Of a stretch of DNA of 64,000 nucleotides, positions 43,435 to 52,609 are shown one piece after another. Under the pieces are notes generated by a model. It did not search any database and was not told where the DNA came from. It saw nothing but the letters and a program-made list of their open reading frames with translations. Both the position numbers and the translations under genes were made by a program. Source of the DNA: Devosia epidermidihirudinis. Lineage in GTDB: Bacteria; Pseudomonadota; Alphaproteobacteria; Rhizobiales; Devosiaceae. The stretch spans positions 124,001-188,000 of the forward strand of contig NZ_LANJ01000044.1 in NCBI RefSeq assembly GCF_000971295.1. The letters are read 5' to 3'. Numbering within the stretch: position 1 is the stretch's first letter; each line of letters opens with the position of its first letter.

Positions 43435-44846
43435 TGTGCGGTGTCCGTTTTGGCCGGACGATTGAAGTAGCGCGCAACGACAGCATTGGCATCAGGACTG
43501 ATTGCCTGGCGGCTGACGATCTGCGCGTTCTGGCGCGCCCAGTCGCCACTTCTGTCACCACCCAGATCGGTCGACGCGCTAGGGACGGCGGAGGTGGGTA
43601 CATGCATGCGAATGCTGCTGCCCTCTTGCGTGTCATCGGCAGAAATCGACATGGTTTCGGTTGGATCGGCCATGGTTTCGAGGAAACCTTTGCTCTCGGC
43701 CAAAGCCTGCGACCCACCGCCAGCGATATTGCTTTCGCCCTTGCCCGATTGGGAAGCTGCGCCCACGGGGAGCGACCCGGCGCTTTCAAAGGCCTCGTCT
43801 TCCATCGGCACAGCGGAGAACTCGCCACCGGCCAGACTGGAGTTTTCGAGCGAGCCTTCGCGCTGCGCGGCCGCATTGTCCATCTGCTTGCCCGAGGGTG
43901 GGGTTGGCGTGGCGCCTTGTGACATACGGTCTTCGGGCAGGTTGTACATATCCGCAGACGAGACGCGCGGACGGTTGGCTTCACTAGGCATTTTCGCGCG
44001 TTCCGCAGCGGCCTGCTGACGGGCGTCGCTGAAGGCACGCGCGCTTTGCAGCACCGCCCCTGGATCGCCCGGCTCATTGGCCAGCCAATTGGGCAGACGC
44101 CCGTCATAACCAGCCGAGGCGTGATTGATCAGTGCTTCAAGCTGCGCCCGCAATTCAGTTGGCGGCGTGGTGCCGGAGCGCGCAGTTTCAGCCAGCTCCT
44201 TGAGGGAATTGGCGACGGCCTTGAGGTAGTCGCTGCTGCGCCGATCCGCATCCTCAGCCAGCAACTGCGCCAGCACTTCGATGTCATCAGCCGAATAATC
44301 TGGTTCTGCGGGTGGGACTTCTGCCACGGCGGGCGCGGCAGGCGCAGCGGCATTGCCACCGACATAGACATGGGCTGCCGCCGCACCACAGGCAGCGAAC
44401 ACCAACACCGCCAGGCTGACAGCCAGCAAGCGTGAAAAAATCGGAATGGCCTGGGGCACGCGGATGCCAGCGGCGATCTGCTCGGCCTGTCCACGCAGCG
44501 AGCGCGCCACGGCATTGTCCTGTGTGCCCAAAGGCGACACATCAATGGCGGTCGACAGCGCTTCGGACAAGTGAAGTTTGAAATCGGCCCGACGGGCGGT
44601 CTGCGCCAGGGAAGCGCGCTGCAGCAACAACAGCGCAACGACCGCGAAAATGGCAAATCCGGTAATCAGCGCGATGGGAAGCGCCATGCTGCGGCCAGTC
44701 TGACCGAGCGTCAGCAGAGCAATGATATAGGCTACGCAACCAATCGCGGCGACCAGCGCCAGAGTGGGCAACATACGGGCCAGTGCCGATCGCCAACTGA
44801 TGGCAACCAGAACCTTGTCGATGTGCGACGTGCCGACGCGCTCCAT
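43431..44846 (-). CDS. Membrane protein of the MoxR operon, function unknown
   Basis: A 471-residue protein. Two membrane helices lie near residues 20-75 and a third near 130-155. A helical region (about 175-290) follows an Ala/Pro-rich linker, and the last 170 residues are rich in Ser, Gly and Ala and look disordered. The layout resembles the DUF4175-like proteins that accompany MoxR/VWA genes, but I do not recognise it with certainty. The ATG at 44846 has GGGGA upstream; a GTG 21 bases earlier is less likely. It overlaps the double-VWA gene by four bases. Confidence 0.72.
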   Translation of the reverse strand: MERVGTSHIDKVLVAISWRSALARMLPTLALVAAIGCVAYIIALLTLGQTGRSMALPIALITGFAIFAVVALLLLQRASLAQTARRADFKLHLSEALSTAIDVSPLGTQDNAVARSLRGQAEQIAAGIRVPQAIPIFSRLLAVSLAVLVFAACGAAAAHVYVGGNAAAPAAPAVAEVPPAEPDYSADDIEVLAQLLAEDADRRSSDYLKAVANSLKELAETARSGTTPPTELRAQLEALINHASAGYDGRLPNWLANEPGDPGAVLQSARAFSDARQQAAAERAKMPSEANRPRVSSADMYNLPEDRMSQGATPTPPSGKQMDNAAAQREGSLENSSLAGGEFSAVPMEDEAFESAGSLPVGAASQSGKGESNIAGGGSQALAESKGFLETMADPTETMSISADDTQEGSSIRMHVPTSAVPSASTDLGGDRSGDWARQNAQIVSRQAISPDANAVVARYFNRPAKTDTAQ

Positions 44847-44882
44847 GCTGTGTGTATCCCCGCACACTTGGCGCTGTCCGAG

Positions 44883-44903
44883 CCCGGCCGCAATGCGACC
44901 GGG
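44883..44903 (-). repeat. Hairpin between pseudoazurin and the downstream operon genes
   Basis: CCCGG-CGC pairs with GCG-CCGGG around a short loop with one mismatch. It lies 31 bases after the pseudoazurin stop on the minus strand. It may allow a shorter, more abundant pseudoazurin message. Confidence 0.4.
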
Positions 44904-44933
44904 ATCGGATACGTTATGTATGCGTCTGTAAGT

Positions 44934-45377
44934 TTACTTGCCGACGAGCGCGGCCAGTTCAGCGAACGCGTCCTTGACCTTGGCAGGACCGCGAGCGCCT
45001 TCGATGTCAGCCAGGTTGGCTGGGTCTTCGCCGACAACGATCAGACCGACCATCGCCATGGCGAAGTGCGGAGCGCACTTGTAGCCATACGCGCCGGGAA
45101 CGTCGAAAGTGACGCTGAATTCTTCGTTGATCTTGCTCTTGAACTCATTGCCGCCCTCAGGGAACATGCCCTTGATGGTCTCGGCATTGTGGCCCTTGTC
45201 GGTCGGGATGAACTTCACAGTGTCACCGACAGCGATCTGCAGGAAGGCTGGCTCAAAAACCATGGTCTTGCCATCAGCGCCCTTGTTCAGCATGTGAACT
45301 TCGAACTCAGCGGCGGACAGGGACAGCGTGGTCGCAAGTACCAAAGCGGCAGCCGTCAAAATGCTACGAAACTTCAA
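44934..45377 (-). CDS. Pseudoazurin, periplasmic blue copper protein
   Basis: A 147-residue type 1 copper protein with a signal peptide ending LSLSAAE. The copper ligands are His63 in DKGHNAETI and Cys101, His104 and Met109 in CAPHFAMAM; the spacing +3 and +5 after Cys is that of pseudoazurins. It carries electrons in the periplasm, classically to nitrite or nitrous oxide reductases or between dehydrogenases and oxidases. The start is TTG at 45377, decided by AGGAG six bases upstream and by the signal peptide. It heads the MoxR-module operon, so it may take electrons from the quinoprotein or its cytochrome; that is inference. Confidence 0.94.
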   Translation of the reverse strand: MKFRSILTAAALVLATTLSLSAAEFEVHMLNKGADGKTMVFEPAFLQIAVGDTVKFIPTDKGHNAETIKGMFPEGGNEFKSKINEEFSVTFDVPGAYGYKCAPHFAMAMVGLIVVGEDPANLADIEGARGPAKVKDAFAELAALVGK

Positions 45378-45778
45378 CTCAAACTCCTGATAGTGCAAAT
45401 GGTATGAAGGGACATTCGCCCCCGCATGGCAGAGCGCCATCCGTAAACGAAGTGCGCAAGGGTTGACACCCTTTCACGCAATATTGCCATACAATTTGAA
45501 GTCCTCCGCTAGCCACGATACGGCCTCCCCCAAGCGCTATCAAGACCAAATGCCTTGCTTTGGCGGCTTTGGTCGTACGCATTTCGTCCAATACGAGGAA
45601 GCCTCCGTTTTGCTCAAAGGCCCGGAATCCGGGCGATTTGTCGCATCCGGGTTTTGTCCCCTCAGCGGCCAACACAAACGCGCATGGAAGTGTGGGTTGC
45701 AGCGGGTCCAAGTTTCGCGTTGAGTTTGCCCGGGCCGATCCGCCCCAAATTTCAAGCAATTGCTGAGGGAGAAGACGC
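45378..45778. other. Divergent intergenic region, no supported gene
   Basis: These 400 bases lie between pseudoazurin and the beta-propeller gene. No frame has coding character. An inverted repeat AAGGGT-TGAC-ACCCTT at 45458-45473 encloses a TTGACA string and could be an operator or a -35 region, but no -10 sits at the right distance. Confidence 0.55.
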
Positions 45779-46705
45779 ATGAACAAAACCGCAATTTTCG
45801 CGGTTCTGGCTGTTTCGACACTGATGACTTCGAGCACGTTCGCACAAGCACCGCAGAAGGTTCAGGTGGGCAACAGCCAGCAGGAATTTCCCGAAAGCGT
45901 GACCTCAACGTCGGACGGCACGCTGTTTGCCGGTAGCGTGGCGCATGGCACGATTTTCCGCGCGGCACCGGGCGCCACCAATGCCGACGTATTCATCGCC
46001 GCACCAGCCGAGGGCCCATCAGCCGTGCTCGGCGTTTATGCCGATGAAGCCAATGGCAGTCTCTGGGCGTGCTACGCAGATATGGCCGCATTCGGTGGTG
46101 GGGAATCCCTGCCGTCCGTGTTGCGCAGCTATGACCTGACCACAGGCGCACTCAAGGCCAGCGCCAGCTTCGACGGCACCAGCCTGTGCAACGACATCGC
46201 CACAACGGCTGACGGAACTGCCTATGCTGCCGACACCTACGCTGCACGGATCGTGCGCGTAACGCCCGGTAGCGAAGCTGCCGAAGACTGGGCGGCTGAC
46301 GAAATCCTGGCTGGCGCAGACGGGCTGTCCTTCGGGCCCGACGGCCACCTCTACGTCAACAGCGTCACCACCGGAAAGTTGGTGCGGATCAATGTTGGCA
46401 GCGATGGCGCAGCCGGTGACATCACCGATCTAACCCTGTCGGAGGAATTGCTGGGACCAGACGGCATGCGCTTTGGCGATGATGGCCTGCTCTACATCGC
46501 CGAAAACGCCAATGGCCGCGTTGTTGCCGGCAAGATTGACGGCGACAATGTCACCATCACGCCAGTGCCCGGCGATGTCTATGACTTCCCCGCCTCGCTG
46601 ACCAAGGTTGGCGATACGCTCTGGGTGTTGGAAAGCAAGCTGGGCAAGATGGGCGGTGCCGAAGATCCAGGCGCGTTCTTCATCTATCCCGTAACGCTGC
46701 AGTAA
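45779..46705 (+). CDS. Secreted SMP-30/gluconolactonase-like beta-propeller protein
   Basis: A 308-residue periplasmic protein with signal peptide (MNKTAIFAVLAVSTLMTSSTFAQ). The six-bladed propeller repeats are visible as VTSTSDGTLFAGSVAHGTIF, NDIATTADGTAYAADTY, DGLSFGPDGHLYVNSV and DGMRFGDDGLLYIAEN, typical of the SMP-30/gluconolactonase/LRE-like domain. Members hydrolyse lactones or other esters with a divalent metal, or have no known activity. SD GAGGGAGAAG precedes the ATG. It is divergent from pseudoazurin and sits in the alcohol-oxidation island; a link is possible but unproven. Confidence 0.83.
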   Translation: MNKTAIFAVLAVSTLMTSSTFAQAPQKVQVGNSQQEFPESVTSTSDGTLFAGSVAHGTIFRAAPGATNADVFIAAPAEGPSAVLGVYADEANGSLWACYADMAAFGGGESLPSVLRSYDLTTGALKASASFDGTSLCNDIATTADGTAYAADTYAARIVRVTPGSEAAEDWAADEILAGADGLSFGPDGHLYVNSVTTGKLVRINVGSDGAAGDITDLTLSEELLGPDGMRFGDDGLLYIAENANGRVVAGKIDGDNVTITPVPGDVYDFPASLTKVGDTLWVLESKLGKMGGAEDPGAFFIYPVTLQ

Positions 46706-46713
46706 AGCGTTTT

Positions 46714-46741
46714 GTCGGTGGCGGGTTGCCTCGCCACCGAC
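46714..46741. terminator. Perfect hairpin between convergent genes
   Basis: GTCGGTGGCG at 46714-46723 pairs perfectly with CGCCACCGAC at 46732-46741 around an 8-base loop. It lies between the ends of the beta-propeller gene and the DUF779 gene and may stop transcripts from both sides, though there is no T-tract. Confidence 0.6.
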
Positions 46742-46743
46742 CA

Positions 46744-47118
46744 TTACGACGCAATCGGCGCGCGGCGCTCGTGTTCCTCGTCGGTGAACATTCTTGAGCG
46801 CGTCAGAAACCGACGCTCGGTACCATTATCCAGACTAAACATGCCCCCGCGCCCCGGAATGGCATCGATAATGAGCTGAGTGTGCTGCCAATACTCAAAT
46901 TGGCTGGGCGACATGTAAAACGGCGCGCCGCCGATTTCGCCCATCTTCACGTCGCGATCCCCGACGATGAAATCGCCCTCCGGATAGCACATTGGCGATG
47001 AACCATCGCAACACCCGCCCGACTGATGGAACATCACCTTGCCATGGCGTTTTTCAATGCTGGCAAGCAGGTCCAGCGCGGCCGGGGTGACGACAACGCG
47101 TTCAACGAAATCGGTCAT
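46744..47118 (-). CDS. DUF779 family protein of the acetaldehyde dehydrogenase operon
   Basis: A 124-residue protein. The DUF779 core is visible as VMFHQSGGCCDGSSPMCYPEGDF with several conserved cysteines, and FYMSPSQFEYWQHTQLIIDAIPGRGGMFSLD after it. The family is almost always encoded beside NAD-dependent acetaldehyde dehydrogenases of the AldB/ExaC type, as here; its role is unknown but the cysteines suggest metal binding. I chose the ATG at 47118 because AGGAGGCGAGG lies upstream. The 153-base spacer after the ALDH gene holds two large hairpins. Confidence 0.9.
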   Translation of the reverse strand: MTDFVERVVVTPAALDLLASIEKRHGKVMFHQSGGCCDGSSPMCYPEGDFIVGDRDVKMGEIGGAPFYMSPSQFEYWQHTQLIIDAIPGRGGMFSLDNGTERRFLTRSRMFTDEEHERRAPIAS

Positions 47119-47156
47119 GTTGCCTCGCCTCCTGTCATGCCCTTGCGACCGCAGCG

Positions 47157-47217
47157 TCATTCCGGTGGGCCCCGCCGGGGAGGAGATGGGGTTGAGGTCG
47201 GTGACCCACCGGAATGA
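47157..47217. repeat. Long inverted repeat upstream of the DUF779 gene
   Basis: TCATTCCGGTGGG at 47157-47169 is perfectly complementary to CCCACCGGAATGA at 47205-47217, 13 base pairs with a 35-base loop. It lies in the leader of the DUF779 gene and resembles extragenic palindromes of Hyphomicrobiales. Confidence 0.75.
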
Positions 47218-47226
47218 AGGATTGTG

Positions 47227-47255
47227 GATGGGGGCGGCCACGATCCGCCCCCATC
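47227..47255 (-). repeat. Perfect 11-bp hairpin after the aldehyde dehydrogenase gene
   Basis: GATGGGGGCGG at 47227-47237 pairs perfectly with CCGCCCCCATC at 47245-47255 around 7 bases. It follows the ALDH stop on the minus strand by 17 bases. Lacking a T-tract, it more likely protects the ALDH message or gives partial termination. Confidence 0.7.
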
Positions 47256-47271
47256 CTGGCAGTGAAGAAAC

Positions 47272-48792
47272 TCAGAAAAAGCCGAGTTTCTTCGGGGAGT
47301 AGGACACCAGCATGTTCTTGGTCTGCTGGTAATGATCGAGCATCATGCGGTGGTTTTCCCGACCGATACCGGACTGCTTGTAGCCACCAAAGGCCGCGTG
47401 GGCTGGATAGGCATGGTAGCAATTGGTCCAGACACGCCCGGCCTGAATGCCACGACCAAAGCGGTAAGCGCGATTGGCGTCACGCGTCCACACACCGGCG
47501 CCGAGGCCATAGAGCGTGTCATTGGCAATCTCGAGCGCTTCGGCATCGTCCTTAAAGGTGGTGACCGAAACCACCGGCCCGAAGATTTCTTCCTGAAAGA
47601 TGCGCATCTTGTTGGTGCCGGCGAACACCGTCGGCTTGACGTAATAGCCGCCCGACAATTCGCCTTCGAGATTGTTGCGCTCGCCACCGGTCAGCACCCT
47701 TGCGCCTTCCTGCTTGCCGATATCGAGATAGCTGAGAATTTTTTCGAGCTGCTCGGACGAAGCTTGCGCACCAATCATGGTGCTCATTTCAAACGGCGAA
47801 CCCGCCTTGATGGCTTCGACGCGCTTGATGGCCCTCTCCATGAAGCGATCATAAGCCGACTCCTGGATCAGCGCGCGACTTGGGCAGGTACACACTTCGC
47901 CCTGGTTGAGCGCGAACATGGCAAAGCCTTCGAGCGCCTTGTCGAAGAAGTCGTCGTCTTCGGCGAGTACGTCAGCAAAGAAGATGTTTGGCGATTTGCC
48001 ACCCAGCTCCAGCGTCACTGGGATGAGGTTCTGGCTGGCGTACTGCATGATGAGGCGACCGGTCGTCGTCTCGCCGGTGAAAGCAATCTTGGCGATACGG
48101 TTGGACGAGGCAAGTGGCTTGCCCGCTTCAAGGCCAAAGCCGTTGACGATGTTGAGGACGCCGGGGGGAAGAATGTCTTCGATCAGTTCCATCAAGTACA
48201 GGATCGAGGCCGGGGTCTGTTCGGCTGGTTTCAGCACCACGGCATTACCGGCTGCGAGCGCCGGGGCCAGCTTCCACACCGCCATCAGGATCGGGAAGTT
48301 CCACGGAATGATCTGCCCGACCACGCCGAGCGGTTCATGGAAGTGATAGGCGACGGTGTCGTTGTCGATCTCGGAAATCCCGCCTTCCTGCGCGCGAATG
48401 GCACCGGCGAAATAGCGGAAGTGATCGATAGCGAGCGGAATATCAGCGGCTGTCGTTTCGCGGATCGGCTTGCCGTTGTCCCAGGTTTCAGCCAGCGCGA
48501 TCAGATCGAGGTTTTCCTCCATGCGGTCGGCGATCTTGTTGAGCATCACGGCGCGCTGCGCCACCGAGGTCTTGCCCCAGGCAGGTGCAGCCTTGTGCGC
48601 TGCGTCGAGCGCCTTTTCGACATCCGCGGCTTTCGAGCGCGCCACTTCGCAGATCACCTGGCCGGTGACGGGCGAGGTGTTTTCAAAGGTCTCGCCGTCC
48701 ACAGCGTCGACCCACTGGCCACCAATGTAATTGCCATATTTGGCCTTATACGGAGACTTGGTCCGCTGGCCGACGAATTCTGGTTTGTTCAT
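47272..48792 (-). CDS. NAD-dependent acetaldehyde/aldehyde dehydrogenase, ExaC/AldB type
   Basis: A 506-residue aldehyde dehydrogenase. It opens [29 protein letters not shown], and has the [15 protein letters not shown] segment with the general-base Glu and the catalytic Cys in [14 protein letters not shown]. The closest type is ExaC/AldB/AcoD, which oxidises acetaldehyde and other short aldehydes to acids with NAD in the cytoplasm. It would take over the aldehyde made by the quinoprotein. I chose the ATG at 48792 (SD GGGAGGATG). A sigma-54 promoter lies 32 bases upstream and an AcoR-like activator gene is divergent. Confidence 0.93.
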   Translation of the reverse strand: MNKPEFVGQRTKSPYKAKYGNYIGGQWVDAVDGETFENTSPVTGQVICEVARSKAADVEKALDAAHKAAPAWGKTSVAQRAVMLNKIADRMEENLDLIALAETWDNGKPIRETTAADIPLAIDHFRYFAGAIRAQEGGISEIDNDTVAYHFHEPLGVVGQIIPWNFPILMAVWKLAPALAAGNAVVLKPAEQTPASILYLMELIEDILPPGVLNIVNGFGLEAGKPLASSNRIAKIAFTGETTTGRLIMQYASQNLIPVTLELGGKSPNIFFADVLAEDDDFFDKALEGFAMFALNQGEVCTCPSRALIQESAYDRFMERAIKRVEAIKAGSPFEMSTMIGAQASSEQLEKILSYLDIGKQEGARVLTGGERNNLEGELSGGYYVKPTVFAGTNKMRIFQEEIFGPVVSVTTFKDDAEALEIANDTLYGLGAGVWTRDANRAYRFGRGIQAGRVWTNCYHAYPAHAAFGGYKQSGIGRENHRMMLDHYQQTKNMLVSYSPKKLGFF

Positions 48793-48823
48793 GGCATCCT
48801 CCCATTTTTGATGCCAACTCCAT

Positions 48824-48839
48824 TGCAACGGCCGTGCCA
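48824..48839 (-). promoter_or_regulatory. Sigma-54 (-24/-12) promoter of the aldehyde dehydrogenase gene
   Basis: On the minus strand the string TGGCACGGCCGTTGCA matches the sigma-54 consensus TGGCACG-N4-TTGCA exactly, with GG and GC at -24 and -12 spacing. It sits 32 bases before the ALDH start codon, giving a leader of about 20 bases. The divergent sigma-54 activator gene supports it. Confidence 0.9.
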
Positions 48840-48914
48840 GAACGCGCCAAGTACTTGATCGCAATGGCGAAGATTTTGTGATCCGCAAGACGCTGGACGC
48901 GCGCCGAGATCGGA

Positions 48915-48965
48915 TGCAACACTTTGCAACAACCAGAAGCGATGGCCGGTGCAACACCTGTTGCA
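48915..48965. promoter_or_regulatory. TGCAACA operator cluster, probable AcoR-type activator sites
   Basis: A perfect palindrome TGCAACACCTGTTGCA lies at 48950-48965. Two more TGCAACA copies in the same direction lie at 48915-48921 and 48925-48931. They lie about 100-150 bases upstream of the sigma-54 start site, the usual place for enhancer binding, and just before the activator gene. Confidence 0.8.
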
Positions 48966-48993
48966 AACTGCCACAACTGGGAGGGATGGAGAG

Positions 48994-50829
48994 ATGCAAC
49001 CGGTGTCCGTGGCCGCCCTGGCCGCAGCGCGCGAAAAATTCTTCTCTGGTCAGTCATTGCCGGACGGGCTCGTTCCCGCACCGATTCTGCGGTCATGGCA
49101 ACGCTGCGCCGAACAGGGCCTCGACGCCGGAAGTTCCATCCGCGCCGAGCCCATGACGGCGAGTGAGCTGCGCGCGCTGCACGAGCAGAACGAAGCCCTC
49201 CGCCTGCTGTCGCGATCCGAGCTGGTGTCATTGCGCACCGAGGCCCGGCTGACCGACAGCGTGGTTATCCTCACCGACGCGAAAGGATTGGTGCTCGACA
49301 CGGTTGGCAGCCCGGAATTTGCTGGACAGGCGGCCGAGGTCTCGCTGCGCCCCGGCGTCGCGTGGTCAGAAACTTCTACCGGCACCAATGCCATCGGCAC
49401 CGCACTGGCAGAGCGTCGCGCCATCGAGGTGCATGGCGGCGAGCACTTCTTCGAGCAGGACGGCATCCTGCATTGCGCGGCGAGCCCGATCTTTGACCCC
49501 TACGGCAAGCTGGCGGGTGTGCTCGACATGTCCGGCCATGCCTCCACCGAACATACGCACGCCATGGGGCTGGTGCGGCTGGCAGTAGAGCAAATCGAGC
49601 ACCGCTTCTTTAATCGCGCCTTCGATGAAATGACCGTGGTGCGCTTTCACCGCAGCGCCGACCTGTTGGGCACGACGCGCGAGGGCATTCTGGTGTTCGA
49701 CGGGGCGCGGCTGGTGGCTGGCAATCGCCGCGCCATGCATCTGGTGGGGCTTGATCGGAAGGCCCTGCGCCAATCGAGCATGGATGCGATCTTTGAGAAT
49801 GTGGGGCTGGCGGTCGATCATGGTGAGCTGCGTGCCCGCAATGGCGAGCGCTACTTTGCCTCGGTCAGCGCCCCGCGCGCCACAACGCCCACTGTCATTG
49901 GCACCCTGCCCCGCGCGCCCAAGCCGCGACGGGATGGCCCTTATTTCACGGCTGAAACGCAAGCCGACCTGGCCAAGGCCATCCGATTGGTCAATGCCGA
50001 AATCCCACTGCTCATTACCGGGGAAACCGGCGCGGGCAAGGAAGTGTTCGCGCGCCATCTCCATGGCCAAACGGGACGCGCGGGAAAACCCTTCATCGCC
50101 ATCAACTGCGCGGCGCTGCCCGAAAGCCTGATAGAAGCTGAACTGTTCGGCTATGAGCCCGGTGCCTTTACCGGTGCCCGCAAATCGGGGGCCAAGGGAC
50201 TGGTGCAACAGGCCGAGGGTGGCATTCTGTTCCTCGACGAGATCGGAGACATGCCGCTACTGCTGCAATCGCGCTTGCTGCGGGTTCTGCAGGACAAAGA
50301 GGTCTCGCCCCTCGGCGGCGGTACGCCAAGCAAGACCGATTTCGTTGTGATCTGCGCCACCAACCGCGAGCTGACCGCCATGGTGGACGCTGGCACCTTC
50401 CGCGCCGACCTGTACTTCCGCATCGCGCAATTCACCATCAATCTGCCAACGCTATCGGATATGCCCGACCGCAGCGCAGTGGTGGAAGTGCTGTGGTCAC
50501 AATTGGGCGGCAGCCACGGACAACTACCGCCGACGACGGTCAATCAATTGGCCGATCGGCCATGGCCCGGCAATTTCAGGGAAATGGCGGGCGCGTTGCG
50601 GGCCCTAGCCGCCCTGCATGATCCCGGCGAAACGATCACGCTCCAATCACTCGCGCCTGTTGCGCCCAGCGTGGGGCCGACACCGACGCTCACTGGAGAT
50701 CTGGGCACGCTGACCGAAACGGCGATGCGTCGAACAGTCGAGCAGCATAGCGGCAATCTCTCGGCGGCAGCGCGAGCGCTGGGCATCGATCGGTCAACGC
50801 TGTATCGCCGACTGGTTTGGAAAAACTGA
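48994..50829 (+). CDS. AcoR-like sigma-54-dependent transcriptional activator
   Basis: A 611-residue enhancer-binding protein. The N-terminal GAF region (about 75-215) reads [18 protein letters not shown], a signature of AcoR-type sensors of acetoin, acetaldehyde or alcohols. A PAS-like stretch follows. The AAA+ domain has Walker A GETGAGKE, the sigma-54 contact loop GAFTGAR and Walker [13 protein letters not shown] Fis-type helix-turn-helix ([20 protein letters not shown]) ends the protein. I chose the ATG at 48994, preceded by GGGAGGGATGGAGAG. It should drive the divergent aldehyde dehydrogenase gene and perhaps the quinoprotein genes. Confidence 0.93.
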   Translation: MQPVSVAALAAAREKFFSGQSLPDGLVPAPILRSWQRCAEQGLDAGSSIRAEPMTASELRALHEQNEALRLLSRSELVSLRTEARLTDSVVILTDAKGLVLDTVGSPEFAGQAAEVSLRPGVAWSETSTGTNAIGTALAERRAIEVHGGEHFFEQDGILHCAASPIFDPYGKLAGVLDMSGHASTEHTHAMGLVRLAVEQIEHRFFNRAFDEMTVVRFHRSADLLGTTREGILVFDGARLVAGNRRAMHLVGLDRKALRQSSMDAIFENVGLAVDHGELRARNGERYFASVSAPRATTPTVIGTLPRAPKPRRDGPYFTAETQADLAKAIRLVNAEIPLLITGETGAGKEVFARHLHGQTGRAGKPFIAINCAALPESLIEAELFGYEPGAFTGARKSGAKGLVQQAEGGILFLDEIGDMPLLLQSRLLRVLQDKEVSPLGGGTPSKTDFVVICATNRELTAMVDAGTFRADLYFRIAQFTINLPTLSDMPDRSAVVEVLWSQLGGSHGQLPPTTVNQLADRPWPGNFREMAGALRALAALHDPGETITLQSLAPVAPSVGPTPTLTGDLGTLTETAMRRTVEQHSGNLSAAARALGIDRSTLYRRLVWKN

Positions 50830-50850
50830 ACCCGGCTTTCGGGCCATCGC

Positions 50851-52437
50851 TCATTCCTCAGGCAGCGGGAACCGCACCTCGACGGTGACACCATCATCGC
50901 TGGAAACCATGTCTACCGTGCCATTCAGCTGGGCGGCGAACGCCTTCATCAGCCGTGAGCCCATGCCGGTGCCGGGCGTCGGTGGCAGGGGATTGCCGTT
51001 ATCGTGGATGACCAGCAGCGCATTTCGGTCGTCATCCAGCGTCAGCAGAATGGTGATGGCGCCAGGACGACCGTCGGGGAAACCATATTTGAGCGCATTG
51101 ATCACCGCTTCGGTGATCAGCTGACCCAGCGGCATCACGGATCTGTTGGGTATCGTGACCGCCGCAATATTGGTCTGCAGCGTCACGTTTTCCGAGGAGG
51201 CATCAACGATCTGCTGCGCAATCGAATTGATATAGTCCGGCGCCGACACGTCGACATAGCTATCGGTGCGATAGATATGTTCATGCACCGCCACCATGCC
51301 CTGAATGCGGGGCTGGATTTCTGCAACCGGGTCCGCGCTTTTGGCGTGCAACCGCACCAGCGACAACACCGACTGCAGGTTGTTCTTCACCCGATGGTGG
51401 ATTTCGAGGAACAGGATTTCATTGCGTTGCAGCGACGTGGCGAGATCGGCAGAGACCTGCTCATGCCGCCGAATAAGCCGACTGTTACGCAGCGCCGCAT
51501 AGCCCAAAAGGCCCGAAATCGGCAGCAGCACCGCCAGGGTGAACAACACCTTGGCCCAGTACGAATTCAGCATATCATCCGTGCTGATGCCGATTGCGGC
51601 AACCAGAGGCGCTCCATCCACCCGCGCAAAGCCGATCGCGCGCTGCACGCCATCAATCGGCGACTTTCCGGCCGAGTAGGCGCCCGTCTCTGCAGAGAAA
51701 TAGATCGCGACAAAGTCTTCGGGAAGCGGAGTATCATAGACCGCCGTTGGCACTTCGGGCAGACGTGCCGACAACCAGCCATCCTCATGCACGAGGTAGG
51801 CATTGGAATCCTTGCCGCCCACACTCAGCCAGGTTTTATTGAACACCTGCATGGGCGCGTAGGCCACCGCCGCACCGACGAATTGATCGCCGCGACGCAG
51901 CGCCTGCCCCACCGCAAAGGTCATCTGACCGGTAACGCGGTCCGCGATCAGGTGCGACACGACCCAGTCGGCACCCCCCTTGAGTTCCTGGAAATAGCTG
52001 CGATCGCTGATATCGACGACATCAGCATCAACCGCCAGGAACTGCTGCGATACGCCACTGGCGTCATAAAGCACAATGGCGACACCATCAGGCAAATCGT
52101 CAATGACGTCGCCCAGTACGACGCCTGTGTTGCCCGCAGCTTGAAGTTCGCTGCTTTGCCGCTCAACGCGCTTCAACACCTGCCGCGCCACATCGAGATA
52201 CCAGCGCACGTCAGTGGCCATCGAGAGCGCATAAGCGCGGGCGCGATCCTCGCCCTCGCTGGTTACGCTGCGATAATCGGAGATGAATTGCGTCAATGCG
52301 AGACCGAAGGTCACAACAATCATGGCCACGGCAATCACCGTCGCTACATGCGAATTGGAGCGCGTACCGGTTGGGCTTGGCGTGGCGTCCGGCTGTCCGC
52401 CGGTATTGCTTGTGGTAACTACGTCGGCCTCCTTCAA
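50851..52437 (-). CDS. Membrane sensor histidine kinase, HisKA_2/HWE type
   Basis: A 528-residue sensor kinase. A first membrane helix (about 32-51) and a second (about 300-320) enclose a periplasmic dCache-like sensor domain. The cytoplasmic part has the phosphoacceptor segment EIHHRVKNNLQSVLSL of the HisKA_2 family and an ATPase domain with GQLITEAVINALKYGF (N box) and HDNGNPLPP (G1). No response regulator is adjacent, so its partner must be elsewhere. The start is unclear: the frame opens with TTG at 52437, while a strong AAGGAGG lies inside the first codons and is followed by no standard start codon. Confidence 0.86.
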   Translation of the reverse strand: MKEADVVTTSNTGGQPDATPSPTGTRSNSHVATVIAVAMIVVTFGLALTQFISDYRSVTSEGEDRARAYALSMATDVRWYLDVARQVLKRVERQSSELQAAGNTGVVLGDVIDDLPDGVAIVLYDASGVSQQFLAVDADVVDISDRSYFQELKGGADWVVSHLIADRVTGQMTFAVGQALRRGDQFVGAAVAYAPMQVFNKTWLSVGGKDSNAYLVHEDGWLSARLPEVPTAVYDTPLPEDFVAIYFSAETGAYSAGKSPIDGVQRAIGFARVDGAPLVAAIGISTDDMLNSYWAKVLFTLAVLLPISGLLGYAALRNSRLIRRHEQVSADLATSLQRNEILFLEIHHRVKNNLQSVLSLVRLHAKSADPVAEIQPRIQGMVAVHEHIYRTDSYVDVSAPDYINSIAQQIVDASSENVTLQTNIAAVTIPNRSVMPLGQLITEAVINALKYGFPDGRPGAITILLTLDDDRNALLVIHDNGNPLPPTPGTGMGSRLMKAFAAQLNGTVDMVSSDDGVTVEVRFPLPEE

Positions 52438-52609
52438 GCGGCTAGGAAGCCATTTGGAAATACAGAAGTCAAACGCCTTCCCGCACCTTGAAAAAATAGA
52501 TCAGGCAGCGAGAGGCATGCAAAGATACAAATCGAATGGCCATGATCTAGCATCTTTTGTGCACCAAGCCCAACCATTTCCAAGTTTGGCAAGCGCGGGG
52601 CGGCCATGG

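Noticed and set aside
45463..45495. A sigma-70 promoter for the beta-propeller gene starting at TTGACA 45463
   Set aside because: No acceptable -10 lies 16-18 bases downstream; the TACAAT string is about 21 bases away.
47332..48858. A 508-codon plus-strand frame opposite the aldehyde dehydrogenase gene
   Set aside because: Antisense to an unmistakable aldehyde dehydrogenase, with no domain signature or ribosome binding site.
51004..52491. A 495-codon plus-strand frame opposite the histidine kinase gene
   Set aside because: Its Arg/His/Gln-rich composition is typical of a shadow frame; the kinase on the other strand has all expected motifs.
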